Source: Kitasatospora sp. CB01950
Lineage (GTDB): Bacteria; Actinomycetota; Actinomycetes; Streptomycetales; Streptomycetaceae
DNA length: 64,000 nucleotides
Reading direction: 5' to 3'
Assembly: GCF_001905465.1 (NCBI RefSeq)
Contig: NZ_LISX01000007.1
Location: 72,891-136,890, forward strand
Shown here: piece after piece, positions 14,786 to 22,744 of the stretch
Layout: each line of letters begins with the position of its first letter
Numbering within the stretch: the stretch's first letter is position 1
Notes under the pieces: generated by a model
Told to the model about the DNA's origin: nothing
Seen by the model: the letters and a program-made list of their open reading frames with translations, nothing else
Databases searched by the model: none
Made by a program: the position numbers and the translations under genes

Positions 14786-16351
14786 GTGGGGACCGACTGG
14801 GTGCGGAGTGCGGTGCTGTACCAGATCTACCCGCAGAGCTTCGCGGACGGGAACGGGGACGGGACCGGGGACTTTGCGGGGCTGACGGAGCGGCTGGAGT
14901 ACCTGCAGTGGCTGGGGGTGGACGCGGTGTGGCTGAACCCGTGTTTCGTCTCGCCGTTCGGGGACGCGGGCTACGACGTGGCGGACTACCTGGCCGTCGC
15001 GCCTCGCTACGGCGCGCCGGAGGACCTGGCGAAGTTCACGGACGCGGCCCGCCGCGCCGGCATCCGGGTGCTGCTCGACCTGGTGGCCGGCCACACCTCC
15101 GACCGGCATCCGTGGTTCGTCCGCTCGGCGTCCGACCCGGGCGACCACCGGTACGTGTGGGCGGACCGCCCCGCGCCCGGGTTCGTGGCCTCGCCGGGCA
15201 GCCGGCCGGGTTGGTACAAGCCGAACTTCTTCGACTTCCAGCCCGCCCTCAACTTCGGCTACGCGCAGCAGAGTTCGGCCGAGCCGTGGCGCCAGCCGGT
15301 GGACGCCGAGGGCCCGCGGGCCAACCGCGCGGCGCTGCGGGAGATCATGGCGCACTGGTTCGGCCTGGGTGTCGCCGGCTTCCGGGTGGACATGGCGTCC
15401 TCGCTGGTCAAGGACGACCCGGGCTTCGTCGAGACCGGCCGGCTGTGGCGGGAGACCCGCGCCTGGATGGACGCCCACCACCCCGACAACGTCATCCTCG
15501 CCGAGTGGGGCGACCCGGCGCGCTCGGTGCCGATGGGCTTCCACGGCGACTTCTTTCTCCAGTTCGGCGGCCCCGACGACGGCGCCCCGCTGCGCTCGCT
15601 GTGGGACAACGGCGCGGGCACGGTGCACGAGCACTGGCCGCAGCAGCCCTGCTACTTCGACGCGGACGGTCTCGGCTCGATGGACCCGTTCGTCACCGAG
15701 TGGCAGCGCGCCGCGCAGGCCATGGACGGCCGGGGAATCGCCTCGCTGCCGACCGCCAACCACGACTACTCCCGGCTGGCGACCGGCCCGCGCACCCGTG
15801 AGCAGCTGGCGGCGGCGTTCACCTTCCAGCTGACCTGGCCGACCGTCCCGGCGATCTACTACGGCGACGAGATCGGGATGCGCTTCGTCCCGGGTCTGCC
15901 GGACACCGAGGGCAGCGTGCTGGGCCCGCACTACAACCGGGCCGGCTGCCGCACCCCGATGCAGTGGGACGCGACGCCGGACGCCGGGTTCTCCTCCGCG
16001 CCCGCCGAACGCTTCTACCTGCCGCTCGACCCCGCGCCCGACCGTCCGGACGTCGCCTCCCAGCGCGCCGACCGGGCCTCCCTGCTGCACCAGGTACGGC
16101 AGTTGATCGCACTGCGCCGCGCCCACCCGGCGCTCGGGCCCGACTCCTCGGTCGAACTCCTGCACACCGGCTACCCGTTGGCGTACCTGCGCGACGGCCG
16201 GTACCTGGTGGTGGTCAACCCGCGCCGCACACCCGCCCACCTGCCGGTGGAGCGCGAGCTGCCGGGGCGGCCGCTGTTCGGGCGGGGCGTGTCGCTGACC
16301 CACTCGGCGCTGCACGCGGACGGCTTCTCGTACGCGGTCTACGGAATCTGA
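14786..16351 (+). CDS. GH13 alpha-glucosidase / alpha-amylase-family enzyme
   Basis: This 521-aa protein starts at GTG 14786 behind GAGAGGGGA. The N-terminal (beta/alpha)8 barrel is clear: VLYQIYPQSFADGNGDGTGD and GVDAVWLNPCFVSPFGDAGYDV, then LLDLVAGHTSDRHPWF. The catalytic nucleophile Asp is in GVAGFRVDMAS, the acid/base Glu in VILAEWGD, and the transition-state Asp in PTANHDYSR. A short C-terminal beta domain (YLVVVNPRRTPAHLPVE) ends the protein. No signal peptide is seen, so it should act on oligosaccharides or trehalose-type sugars in the cytoplasm. Length fits alpha-glucosidases and trehalose-converting members. It stands alone, without sugar transporter genes. Confidence 0.9.
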   Translation: MGTDWVRSAVLYQIYPQSFADGNGDGTGDFAGLTERLEYLQWLGVDAVWLNPCFVSPFGDAGYDVADYLAVAPRYGAPEDLAKFTDAARRAGIRVLLDLVAGHTSDRHPWFVRSASDPGDHRYVWADRPAPGFVASPGSRPGWYKPNFFDFQPALNFGYAQQSSAEPWRQPVDAEGPRANRAALREIMAHWFGLGVAGFRVDMASSLVKDDPGFVETGRLWRETRAWMDAHHPDNVILAEWGDPARSVPMGFHGDFFLQFGGPDDGAPLRSLWDNGAGTVHEHWPQQPCYFDADGLGSMDPFVTEWQRAAQAMDGRGIASLPTANHDYSRLATGPRTREQLAAAFTFQLTWPTVPAIYYGDEIGMRFVPGLPDTEGSVLGPHYNRAGCRTPMQWDATPDAGFSSAPAERFYLPLDPAPDRPDVASQRADRASLLHQVRQLIALRRAHPALGPDSSVELLHTGYPLAYLRDGRYLVVVNPRRTPAHLPVERELPGRPLFGRGVSLTHSALHADGFSYAVYGI

Positions 16352-16596
16352 CCTATCGACATTTCACTTGCGTCGCAGAGCAACTCGGCCGCCGCCGTGC
16401 GCAGGTGGAGCACGGCGCGGCCGGTGCGGCGGCGGGCGCCGAGGCCGGCGTCGTGAGGGCATGCAGGGCGTGCAGGGTGCGAGACGGTGGGCGCGGACAG
16501 GCCGGTGCGGGCGGCGAGTTCGGTGGCGGTGGCGGGGGCGTCGAGTTCGGCGAGCAGCCGGGCTGTTCCGGTCTCCGGGTCTCGCGCCTGCTGGAG
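16339..16596 (-). pseudogene. Remnant of an ArsR-type helix-turn-helix regulator
   Basis: The minus strand carries a recognisable winged-helix fragment: ARLLAELDAPATATELAARTGLSAPTVSH, then RRRTGRAVLHLRTAAAELL. The recognition region is better in another frame (SRTLHALHAL), which implies small indels. No proper start or N-terminal domain exists, and the fragment abuts an MFS fragment pointing the other way. It appears to be the C-terminal end of a decayed regulator. Confidence 0.5.
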
Positions 16597-16611
16597 AACG
16601 TCCGGCCGTCC

Positions 16612-17016
16612 CGTGCGGTGGCCGCAGGATCCGCCCCGAACGCGCTCGCCTTCGCCGGGTTCGCGGTGCTGCCCGGCGCGCCCGGCTGGGCGGTCGGCGC
16701 CGGACCGGTCGCCGCCATGCCGGTGTACAACCTCGCCGAGACCGTCGCCGTGCCCGGCCGCGAGGAGTTGAGCGTCGCCCTCGCCCACCCGGCGCGCCGT
16801 GGACGGTACCTGGCCGTCGATCAACTCTCCTGGAGCATCGGCCACGCCGTCGCCCCCGGCCTGCTGACCGCGCTGCTCGACCACGGCCCGGCCTGGCCCT
16901 GGCTGTTCCTGTTCGCCGTCTCGCTCGCTGCCGTACCCGCGCCGCTCCGCCTGGAGCGCCCCGCCGGCCGGTTTTCCGACATTCCGTCGGAAAACGGGAC
17001 GCTCTCCAGGGGCTAG
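16612..17016 (+). pseudogene. C-terminal fragment of an MFS transporter
   Basis: About 130 codons encode the last helices of a major facilitator transporter (LAFAGFAVLPGAPGWAVGAG, YLAVDQLSWSIGHAVAPGL, WPWLFLFAVSLAAVPAPL). The N-terminal two thirds and the start are missing. With the ArsR fragment on the other strand it forms a divergent regulator/transporter pair that lost its central part, probably through one deletion. Confidence 0.6.
16971..16995. promoter_or_regulatory. Perfect 10+10 bp inverted repeat upstream of hemC
   Basis: GTTTTCCGAC, a 5-nt spacer ATTCC, and GTCGGAAAAC form a perfect palindrome 60 nt before the hemC start. A possible -10 box TAGCAT lies at 17014-17019, so the repeat would cover the -35 zone. 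It looks like an operator. It also falls in the tail of the MFS remnant, so a weak terminator function is possible. Confidence 0.45.
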
Positions 17017-17054
17017 CATGCCATCAGGGTGACGCACGACAGCGGGAGTTGACG

Positions 17055-17981
17055 ATGGTCGAACTGGTGGTGGGGTCGCGGGCGAGCCAGCTGGCGCGGG
17101 CCCAGGTCCGGGAGTTCCTCGCGCCGGTCCGGGAGCGCTTCCCCGACCTGGTGATCCGCCACCGGGCGATCCTGGAGGACGGCGACCTCGACCGGAAGGC
17201 CGCCCTGCGCGAGGTCTCCGAACGCGGCGGCGGCTCGGCGTTCTCCACCAACCAGGTCGCGGCGCTGCTGGGCCGCGAGGTGGACGTCGTCGTGCACTCG
17301 CTCAAGGACCTGCCCACCGAGAACCCCGACGGCCTGGTCCTGCTCCCGCCGCCGCCCCGAGAGGACGTCCGCGACGCCCTCTGCGGCTCGACCCTGGCCG
17401 CACTGCCGACCGGCGCCCGGGTCGGCACCTCCGCCGCCCGCCGGATCGCCCAACTGCTGCACGTCCGCCCCGACCTGCGCCCCGAACGCATCCGCGGCAA
17501 CGTCCCCACCAGGCTCGCCCGCCTGAAGGCCCTGGATGCGGTCGTGGTGGCCGCCGCCGGACTGCGCCGCCTCGGCCGCACCGAGGAGATCGCCGAACTC
17601 CTCCCCGTCGCCCTGTTCCCGCCCAGCCCCGGTCAGGGCGCGCTCGGCATCCAGATCCGCGAGGACAACGCCCTGGCCCGTGAACTCCTCTACGGGACCG
17701 GAGACTTGACCACCGACGCCGAGGTGCGCGCGGAACGCGCCATGCTCGCCGAACTCCACGGGGGCTGCTCCGTCCCCGTCGGCGCGCACGCCACCACCGC
17801 CTGCGGCGTCCTCACCCTCCACGCCCAGGTCACCTCCACCGACGGCACCCGCCAGATCGAGGCCCGGCTGTCCGGCACCCCCGCCGAACCCGAGAAGCTC
17901 GGCGTCGCGGTGGCCGGCCTGCTCCTCGACCGGGACGCCGAATCCCTCCTGGCGGAGGCCCGCGGCTACGCCCACGCCTGA
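17055..17981 (+). CDS. hemC: Hydroxymethylbilane synthase (porphobilinogen deaminase)
   Basis: This 308-aa enzyme polymerises four porphobilinogens to hydroxymethylbilane in tetrapyrrole synthesis. The ATG at 17055 follows GGGAG. Landmarks are VGSRASQLARAQV at the N-terminus, VVHSLKDLPT with catalytic D85, the arginine-rich substrate region RIRGNVPTRLARL, and C238 in HGGCSVPVGAHA, which binds the dipyrromethane cofactor. No other tetrapyrrole gene is adjacent, so it is either a second copy serving a special purpose or a relocated gene. A strong palindrome upstream suggests its own regulation. Confidence 0.9.
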   Translation: MVELVVGSRASQLARAQVREFLAPVRERFPDLVIRHRAILEDGDLDRKAALREVSERGGGSAFSTNQVAALLGREVDVVVHSLKDLPTENPDGLVLLPPPPREDVRDALCGSTLAALPTGARVGTSAARRIAQLLHVRPDLRPERIRGNVPTRLARLKALDAVVVAAAGLRRLGRTEEIAELLPVALFPPSPGQGALGIQIREDNALARELLYGTGDLTTDAEVRAERAMLAELHGGCSVPVGAHATTACGVLTLHAQVTSTDGTRQIEARLSGTPAEPEKLGVAVAGLLLDRDAESLLAEARGYAHA

Positions 17982-18040
17982 CGGCTCTCCGACCCACGCC
18001 TGACGACTCTCCGACCCGCGCTCGACGGCTGTCCAACCCC
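17975..18040. repeat. Three degenerate 22-bp tandem repeats
   Basis: Copies at 17975-17996, 17997-18018 and 18019-18040 share CGCCTGACGRCTCTCCGACC, with the last more diverged. They begin at the last codons of hemC and fill the start of the gap before the SDR gene. Confidence 0.6.
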
Positions 18041-18111
18041 CGCCGGACGGTCGAAACGCCGGGTCGGAATCCCGCCAGCGGCACTCCTCCGCGTCGACAA
18101 GTATCCATCGC

Positions 18112-18852
18112 ATGAACCGACTTGAAGGAAACGTCGCCCTGGTGACCGGCGGCAGCCGCGGTATCGGTGCGGCCGTCGCGCTCCGCCTGGCCGAGGAGGG
18201 CGCGGACGTCGCCCTGACCTACCGCGAGGGCGAGGCGCCCGCACAGAAGATCGTCGAGCAGATCGAGGGCATGGGCCGCCGGGCCCTCGCCGTCCGGGCC
18301 GACAGCGCGGACTCCGCCGCGCTGAACGCCGCCGTGGAACGGACCGTCGAGACGTTCGGCCGGCTCGACGTCCTGGTGAACAACGCCGGCGTGTTCCTGG
18401 TCGGCCCGCTGGAGCAGATCGGCCGCACCGAGATCGACACCACGCTGGCCGTCAACATCCGCGCCCCGTACGAGCTCGCGCAGGCCGCGGCCCGGCACAT
18501 GACCGGCGGCGGCCGGATCATCAGCATCGGCAGCAACATCGCCGAGCGGGCCCCGTTCCCGGGCCTCGCGCTGTACTCGATGAGCAAGACCGCGCTGGTC
18601 GGCCTCACCAAGGGCCTGGCCCGCGAACTCGGTCCGCGCGACATCACCGTCAACCTCGTCCACCCCGGCCCCACCGACACCGACGCCAACCCCGCCGACG
18701 GCCCGAACGCCGCCGCCATCGCCGGACTGACTGCGCTCGGCCGGTACGCCGAACCGGCCGAAATCGCCGCCACCGTCGCCCACTTGGCGAGCCCCGAGGC
18801 CCGGTACGTGACCGGCTCGGTGATCTCCGTCGACGGCGGCTTCTCCGCCTGA
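18112..18852 (+). CDS. SDR-family oxidoreductase (FabG-like)
   Basis: This 246-aa classical short-chain dehydrogenase has the cofactor motif TGGSRGIG near residue 12, NNAG at about 90, catalytic Ser in IISIGSN, and YSMSK (Tyr/Lys) at about 160. The C-terminus VTGSVISVDGGFSA is typical of the 3-oxoacyl-ACP-reductase group. It starts at ATG 18112 and stands alone on the plus strand with a strong terminator behind it. Substrate unknown. Confidence 0.9.
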   Translation: MNRLEGNVALVTGGSRGIGAAVALRLAEEGADVALTYREGEAPAQKIVEQIEGMGRRALAVRADSADSAALNAAVERTVETFGRLDVLVNNAGVFLVGPLEQIGRTEIDTTLAVNIRAPYELAQAAARHMTGGGRIISIGSNIAERAPFPGLALYSMSKTALVGLTKGLARELGPRDITVNLVHPGPTDTDANPADGPNAAAIAGLTALGRYAEPAEIAATVAHLASPEARYVTGSVISVDGGFSA

Positions 18853-18856
18853 CGGC

Positions 18857-18893
18857 GTGCGCCGCCCCCGACCGGCCATCGGGGGCGGCGCAC
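18857..18893. terminator. Terminator after the SDR gene
   Basis: A perfect 14-bp stem (GTGCGCCGCCCCCG and its complement, 9-nt loop) begins 4 nt after the SDR stop. There is no U-tract, as is common in actinomycetes. Confidence 0.7.
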
Positions 18894-18966
18894 CCCGCCG
18901 GGCCCGTGCGGTGACGACCGGACGACCTCGTCGCCCGCGCCCCGCGTGTCGCCCGTGTCACCCGTG

Positions 18967-19848
18967 TCACCCGATGAGCGCCTCGGTGATCTGCCGGGTG
19001 GTCTGGGCGGCGACCCGCGGGTTGACGGCCGCGTAGTGGGTGTACGCGTTCAGGCCGGTGGTCAGGGCCCAGCCGCGACCGCGTGTCCAGGTGGCGTCGT
19101 CCACCCCGAGCGCGGCCCGGAACGCGGCCCGGCTCCCGGCCGACATCAGCGTGAAGGCGATGGTCAGGTCACAGGCCGGGTCGCCGACGCCGAGCCCGCC
19201 GAAGTCGATGACGGCGCCGATCCGGCCGCCGAGCGTCAACAGGTTCCCGGTGTGAAAGTCCCCGTGGAACCACACCGGCGGCCGCCCCCACCCCGGTGCG
19301 CCCAGCGCCGCGTCCCACAACTCCGTCATGGCGACGCCGTCGAACACCTCGTCCAGCGCCGAGATGGCACTGCGCGTCTCCGCGTCCCGCTCCGCCAGCG
19401 TCTCGCCCCCGGCGCCCGCAGCACCCTCGTGCCCCGTGTACGAGCACCCCTGGAGCGCCCCGAGGAACTCCGCCAGCCGCACCGCCTCCCCGGTCGACGC
19501 CCCCACCCCCTCGACGGTGGCCACCTCCCCGGCCAGCCACCGGCTCACCCCCCACTCCCACGGATACCCGAACCCCGGCTCCCCCACAGCCACCGGCACC
19601 GGCACCGCCAACGGCAACTCCGGCGCGAGCCGAGGCAGCCACTCCCACTCCTTCGCCACCTGCCCGACCGCATCCACATGCCGGGGCAGCCGCACACTCA
19701 ACTCCCCACCAAGCCTGAAGATCACATGATCCGACCCAGCCTCCGCCACCCCCCGCAACGGCAACCCCGCCCACTCCGGAAACTGCGCATCCACCAACCG
19801 CCTGACCAACCCACCATCAATCACCACACCCCCATCCGAGCCCCTCAC
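18967..19848 (-). CDS. Aminoglycoside-phosphotransferase-like kinase
   Basis: This 293-aa protein with a GTG start at 19848 belongs to the APH/choline-kinase fold. The N-lobe has SDHVIFRLGGELSVRLPRH. The catalytic loop is VWFHGDFHTGNLL (His-Gly-Asp..Asn) and the metal-binding motif is AVIDFGGLGVGDPACDL. Such proteins phosphorylate small molecules; resistance to an aminoglycoside or macrolide is possible but not shown. No resistance or biosynthetic partner is adjacent. Confidence 0.85.
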   Translation of the reverse strand: MRGSDGGVVIDGGLVRRLVDAQFPEWAGLPLRGVAEAGSDHVIFRLGGELSVRLPRHVDAVGQVAKEWEWLPRLAPELPLAVPVPVAVGEPGFGYPWEWGVSRWLAGEVATVEGVGASTGEAVRLAEFLGALQGCSYTGHEGAAGAGGETLAERDAETRSAISALDEVFDGVAMTELWDAALGAPGWGRPPVWFHGDFHTGNLLTLGGRIGAVIDFGGLGVGDPACDLTIAFTLMSAGSRAAFRAALGVDDATWTRGRGWALTTGLNAYTHYAAVNPRVAAQTTRQITEALIG

Positions 19849-19936
19849 CCCCGCCCCTGTCGACCGGATTCCCGCCCGACCGCCGATCCTTGACGTCTGT
19901 TCCGTGGCCGACCAGTACGGCTGACCGGAGCTGTCG

Positions 19937-20779
19937 TCAGGAGGTTCCGGTCAACTGCCCGTTGGCCAACAGCAAGGCCACCGCAACCGCCGAGGCGGCG
20001 ATGACCGCGAGGAACGGGAGGCGGCTGCGGGGGGCGGCGAGGGCGGCGAGGGTGGGTGGGGCGGTGACGGCGAGGACGGGCCAGCCGGGGGCGAGGACGA
20101 GTGCGGCGGCGGTCGCGGCGAGGACGGCGGTCAGGGCGGAGACGCGGGCGCCCGCACGCTGGGGCAGGCCGCGGATGCCGGCGGCGCGGTCGGCGGCCAA
20201 GTCCGGCAGGACGTTGGCGAAGTGGGCGGCGACGCCGAGCAGTGCGCCTGCGGCGAGGACGGCGGGGGCGGGCCACGGCCGGCCGGGCAGCGCGAGAGTG
20301 ACGAAGGCGGGGAGGAGGGCGAAGGCGAGCGCGTACGGCAGCCAGGACCACCGGGTCGCCTTCAGACGGAGGTTGTAGACCCAGCCGGCGGCCACCGCCA
20401 GCAGGTGCACGGTCGCCGCCGCGACCCCGCACGCCGCCGACAGCACCACGCAGCACGCGACCGCCCAGCCGATGGCCGACGCAACCTGCCGTTCCGTCAC
20501 TTCGGCCCGCGCGAGCGGCTTGTCGGCGCGCCGGGCGGCCGCGTCCCGCTGCCGGTCGATCAGGTCGTTGCTCCAGCCGATCGACAACTGCCCGGCCGCG
20601 ACCGCGCCGCCGGTGAGCAGCGTCCCGACCGTCCCGCGCCCGGCGCCGACGGCCATCGCCCCGGCCAGTGCGGTCACCGCCCCGGCGGGCACCGGATGGC
20701 AGGCCCGCGCCAGGCCCCCGATCAGCCCCCGGGACACCGCCGCCGCATCGCTCACGCCGGTCACGCTAGCCGTCCGCAC
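19937..20779 (-). CDS. UbiA-family membrane prenyltransferase
   Basis: This 280-aa, strongly hydrophobic protein has about eight to nine membrane segments. The first aspartate motif is NDLIDRQRD and the second is DLAADRAAGIRG, which bind the prenyl diphosphate through magnesium. GTG codons eight or nine residues in could be the true start. The family prenylates aromatic rings or quinone precursors. It is divergent from, and about 380 bp away from, a type III PKS operon whose resorcinol- or pyrone-type product could be the acceptor. That link is inference. Confidence 0.87.
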   Translation of the reverse strand: MRTASVTGVSDAAAVSRGLIGGLARACHPVPAGAVTALAGAMAVGAGRGTVGTLLTGGAVAAGQLSIGWSNDLIDRQRDAAARRADKPLARAEVTERQVASAIGWAVACCVVLSAACGVAAATVHLLAVAAGWVYNLRLKATRWSWLPYALAFALLPAFVTLALPGRPWPAPAVLAAGALLGVAAHFANVLPDLAADRAAGIRGLPQRAGARVSALTAVLAATAAALVLAPGWPVLAVTAPPTLAALAAPRSRLPFLAVIAASAVAVALLLANGQLTGTS

Positions 20780-20845
20780 GGCGGCGACGCGGGATCACCA
20801 CACCTGAGCGCATGTCAGGACTTCGGCCAGGTAATGGAGTTGTCG

Positions 20846-21055
20846 ATGCACACGTCGACACGGGTGGGCACGGCCGCCGACATCTGGGCGTGGGCGTGCT
20901 GCGTGGTGTGCGCCGCCCACGGGGCCAGCCCGTTCGCGGCCACCGGCACCGGCGCGGTGATCCACCGCATCGTCGACACCGGACCGGACCTGCCCGCCCT
21001 GGCCGCCGTCCAGGCCGTGGAGCACCCTCCGCCTCTGAACGCCGGACGCGCCTGA
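20846..21055 (+). pseudogene. Fragment of a Ser/Thr protein kinase domain
   Basis: This is an open frame of 69 codons with good actinobacterial codon use. The translation (GTAADIWAWACCVVCAAHG, SPFAATGTGAVIHRIVDTGP, DLPAL) matches the stretch of a bacterial Ser/Thr kinase catalytic domain from the DVWALG-type motif to the end of the C-lobe. The ATP-binding lobe, HRD and DFG motifs are absent. It is a remnant lying in the 377-bp gap between the UbiA and PKS genes. Confidence 0.55.
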
Positions 21056-21105
21056 ACGCCGGACGCGCGTCGGGCGTCGCACGCGCCGCTGAACACCGGA
21101 CGCGC
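21035..21105. repeat. Repeats of a 17-bp unit upstream of the PKS
   Basis: CTGAACGCCGGACGCGC occurs at 21035 and 21052, and with one mismatch at 21089. The unit covers the end of the kinase remnant and stops about 50 nt before the PKS start. Confidence 0.55.
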
Positions 21106-21157
21106 CGGGGCGGGTGGATTGCCCGGTTCGGGTGGGTTCGGTCCCTATCCTGGGTCG

Positions 21158-22219
21158 GTGACGCGGATCGCGGCAGTGTGCGGAGTCCTTCCACCCCATC
21201 GGTACCGGCAGGGCGAACTCGCCGCCGGGCTGGCGGCGTTGCGTGGCGGGGCGGGTGGTGAGCAGGCCCTGGCGGAGCGGTTCTTCGCGGGGGCGGGGGT
21301 GGACTCCCGCTGTCTGGCGCTCCCGTGGGAACGGTACGGCGAGCTCGACGGGTTCGGGCAGGCGAACGACGCCTGGCTGGAGGCCGCGGCCGAACTCGCC
21401 CACCGGGCAGCCGAGTCGGTGCTCCGCACGGCGGGGATGGCCGCCGAGGAGGTCGACGTGGTGGTCTCCACCACGGTCACCGGAATCGCCGTGCCCTCGC
21501 TGGAGGCGCGGATCGCGTCCCGGCTCGGTCTGCGCGAGGACGTGCGCCGGGTACCGCTGTTCGGCCTCGGGTGCGCGGGCGGGGCGGGCGGTCTGGCGGT
21601 GGTGCACGACCTGCTGGACGGCCGCCGGGGCGTGGCCCTGCTGCTGGCCACCGAACTGTGCTCGCTGACCTTGCAGTGCGCGGACACCTCACCGGCGAAC
21701 CTGCTGGCGACCGCGCTGTTCGGGGACGGCGCGGGCGCGCTGCTCGCAGTCGGCGACGGCCGTCCACCCACTGGTGACGGCGGCGGGCCGGTCGTAGTGG
21801 CTACCCGGAGCCGACTGTACCCGGGGACGGAGCGGCTGCTCGGCTGGCAGGTCGGCGACACCGGGTTCGGCCTTCTGCTGGGGCCCGAACTGCCGGAGCT
21901 GGTAAGGCTGCACGTCGGCGAGGAGGTGGCGTCGTTCCTCGCCGCGCACGATCTGAAGCCGGCGGACGTGGGCAGCTGGGTGTGCCATCCGGGCGGGCCC
22001 CGGGTGTTGGAGGTGCTGGGTGAGGAACTCGGCCTGTCGGACGAGGCGTTGGCGCCGAGCCGGGAGTCGTTGGCGCGGTGCGGCAACCTGTCCTCGGCGT
22101 CCGTGCTGCACATCCTGCGCGATGTGATCGACCAGGGCCCGCCCCCGCCGGGCTCGTTCGGGCTGATGATCGCGCTCGGGCCCGGATTCTCCTCCGAACT
22201 CGTCCTGCTCCGCTGGTAG
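21158..22219 (+). CDS. Type III polyketide synthase
   Basis: This 353-aa chalcone-synthase-like enzyme is read from GTG 21158 (VTRIAAVCGV). The catalytic triad is complete: C139 in LFGLGCAGGAGG, H277 in WVCHPGGPRV and N310 in CGNLSSAS. It would extend an acyl starter with malonyl-type units and cyclise the chain to a resorcinol, pyrone or similar ring. The downstream methyltransferase and FAD hydroxylase follow within 6 nt and by overlap, the same gene order as srsA-srsB-srsC of Streptomyces griseus, which makes methylated and hydroxylated phenolic lipids. Starter and product are not predictable. Confidence 0.92.
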   Translation: MTRIAAVCGVLPPHRYRQGELAAGLAALRGGAGGEQALAERFFAGAGVDSRCLALPWERYGELDGFGQANDAWLEAAAELAHRAAESVLRTAGMAAEEVDVVVSTTVTGIAVPSLEARIASRLGLREDVRRVPLFGLGCAGGAGGLAVVHDLLDGRRGVALLLATELCSLTLQCADTSPANLLATALFGDGAGALLAVGDGRPPTGDGGGPVVVATRSRLYPGTERLLGWQVGDTGFGLLLGPELPELVRLHVGEEVASFLAAHDLKPADVGSWVCHPGGPRVLEVLGEELGLSDEALAPSRESLARCGNLSSASVLHILRDVIDQGPPPPGSFGLMIALGPGFSSELVLLRW

Positions 22220-22225
22220 TCGGGG

Positions 22226-22744
22226 ATGATCGCCTTCACTGTGCTGGTCGCGCTGGTCGCCGTGGAGCGGCTGGCGGAGCTGTTGGTCGCCCGCCGGAAC
22301 GCCGCTTGGAGCCTGGCCCGGGGCGGGGTGGAGTACGGGCGGCGGCACTATCCGCCGATGGTGGCCCTGCACACCGGGCTGCTGGCGGGCTGCCTGCTCG
22401 AAGTCTGGTGGGCGGGACGGCCGTTCGTGCCGATGCTGGGCTGGCCGGTGCTGGTCCTGGCGCTGGCCGCGCAGGGCTTGCGCTGGTGGTGCATCGGGAC
22501 GCTCGGGCCGCGCTGGAACACCCGGGTGATCGTGGTGCCGGGCCTGCCGCTGGTCGCGGGCGGGCCGTACGGGTGGCTGCGGCACCCCAACTACCTGGCG
22601 GTGGTGGTGGAGGGCTTCGCGCTGCCGCTGGTGCACACGGCCTGGGTGACGGCGCTCGGGTTCACTCTCCTCAACTCCCTTCTGCTGGCGACGCGTCTGC
22701 GCTGCGAGGACGCCGCACTGACGCTCTGCCGGGCCGCCGCATGA
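22226..22744 (+). CDS. Isoprenylcysteine-carboxyl-methyltransferase-like membrane enzyme (SrsB-like)
   Basis: This 172-aa membrane protein has four to five hydrophobic segments and the ICMT signature GPYGWLRHPNYLAVVVEG in the C-terminal half. ARRNAAWSLARGG follows the first helix. It starts 6 nt after the PKS stop and ends overlapping the hydroxylase ATG. In the srs pathway the equivalent protein O-methylates an alkylresorcinol, and the same role is likely. The methyl donor would be S-adenosylmethionine. Confidence 0.85.
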   Translation: MIAFTVLVALVAVERLAELLVARRNAAWSLARGGVEYGRRHYPPMVALHTGLLAGCLLEVWWAGRPFVPMLGWPVLVLALAAQGLRWWCIGTLGPRWNTRVIVVPGLPLVAGGPYGWLRHPNYLAVVVEGFALPLVHTAWVTALGFTLLNSLLLATRLRCEDAALTLCRAAA

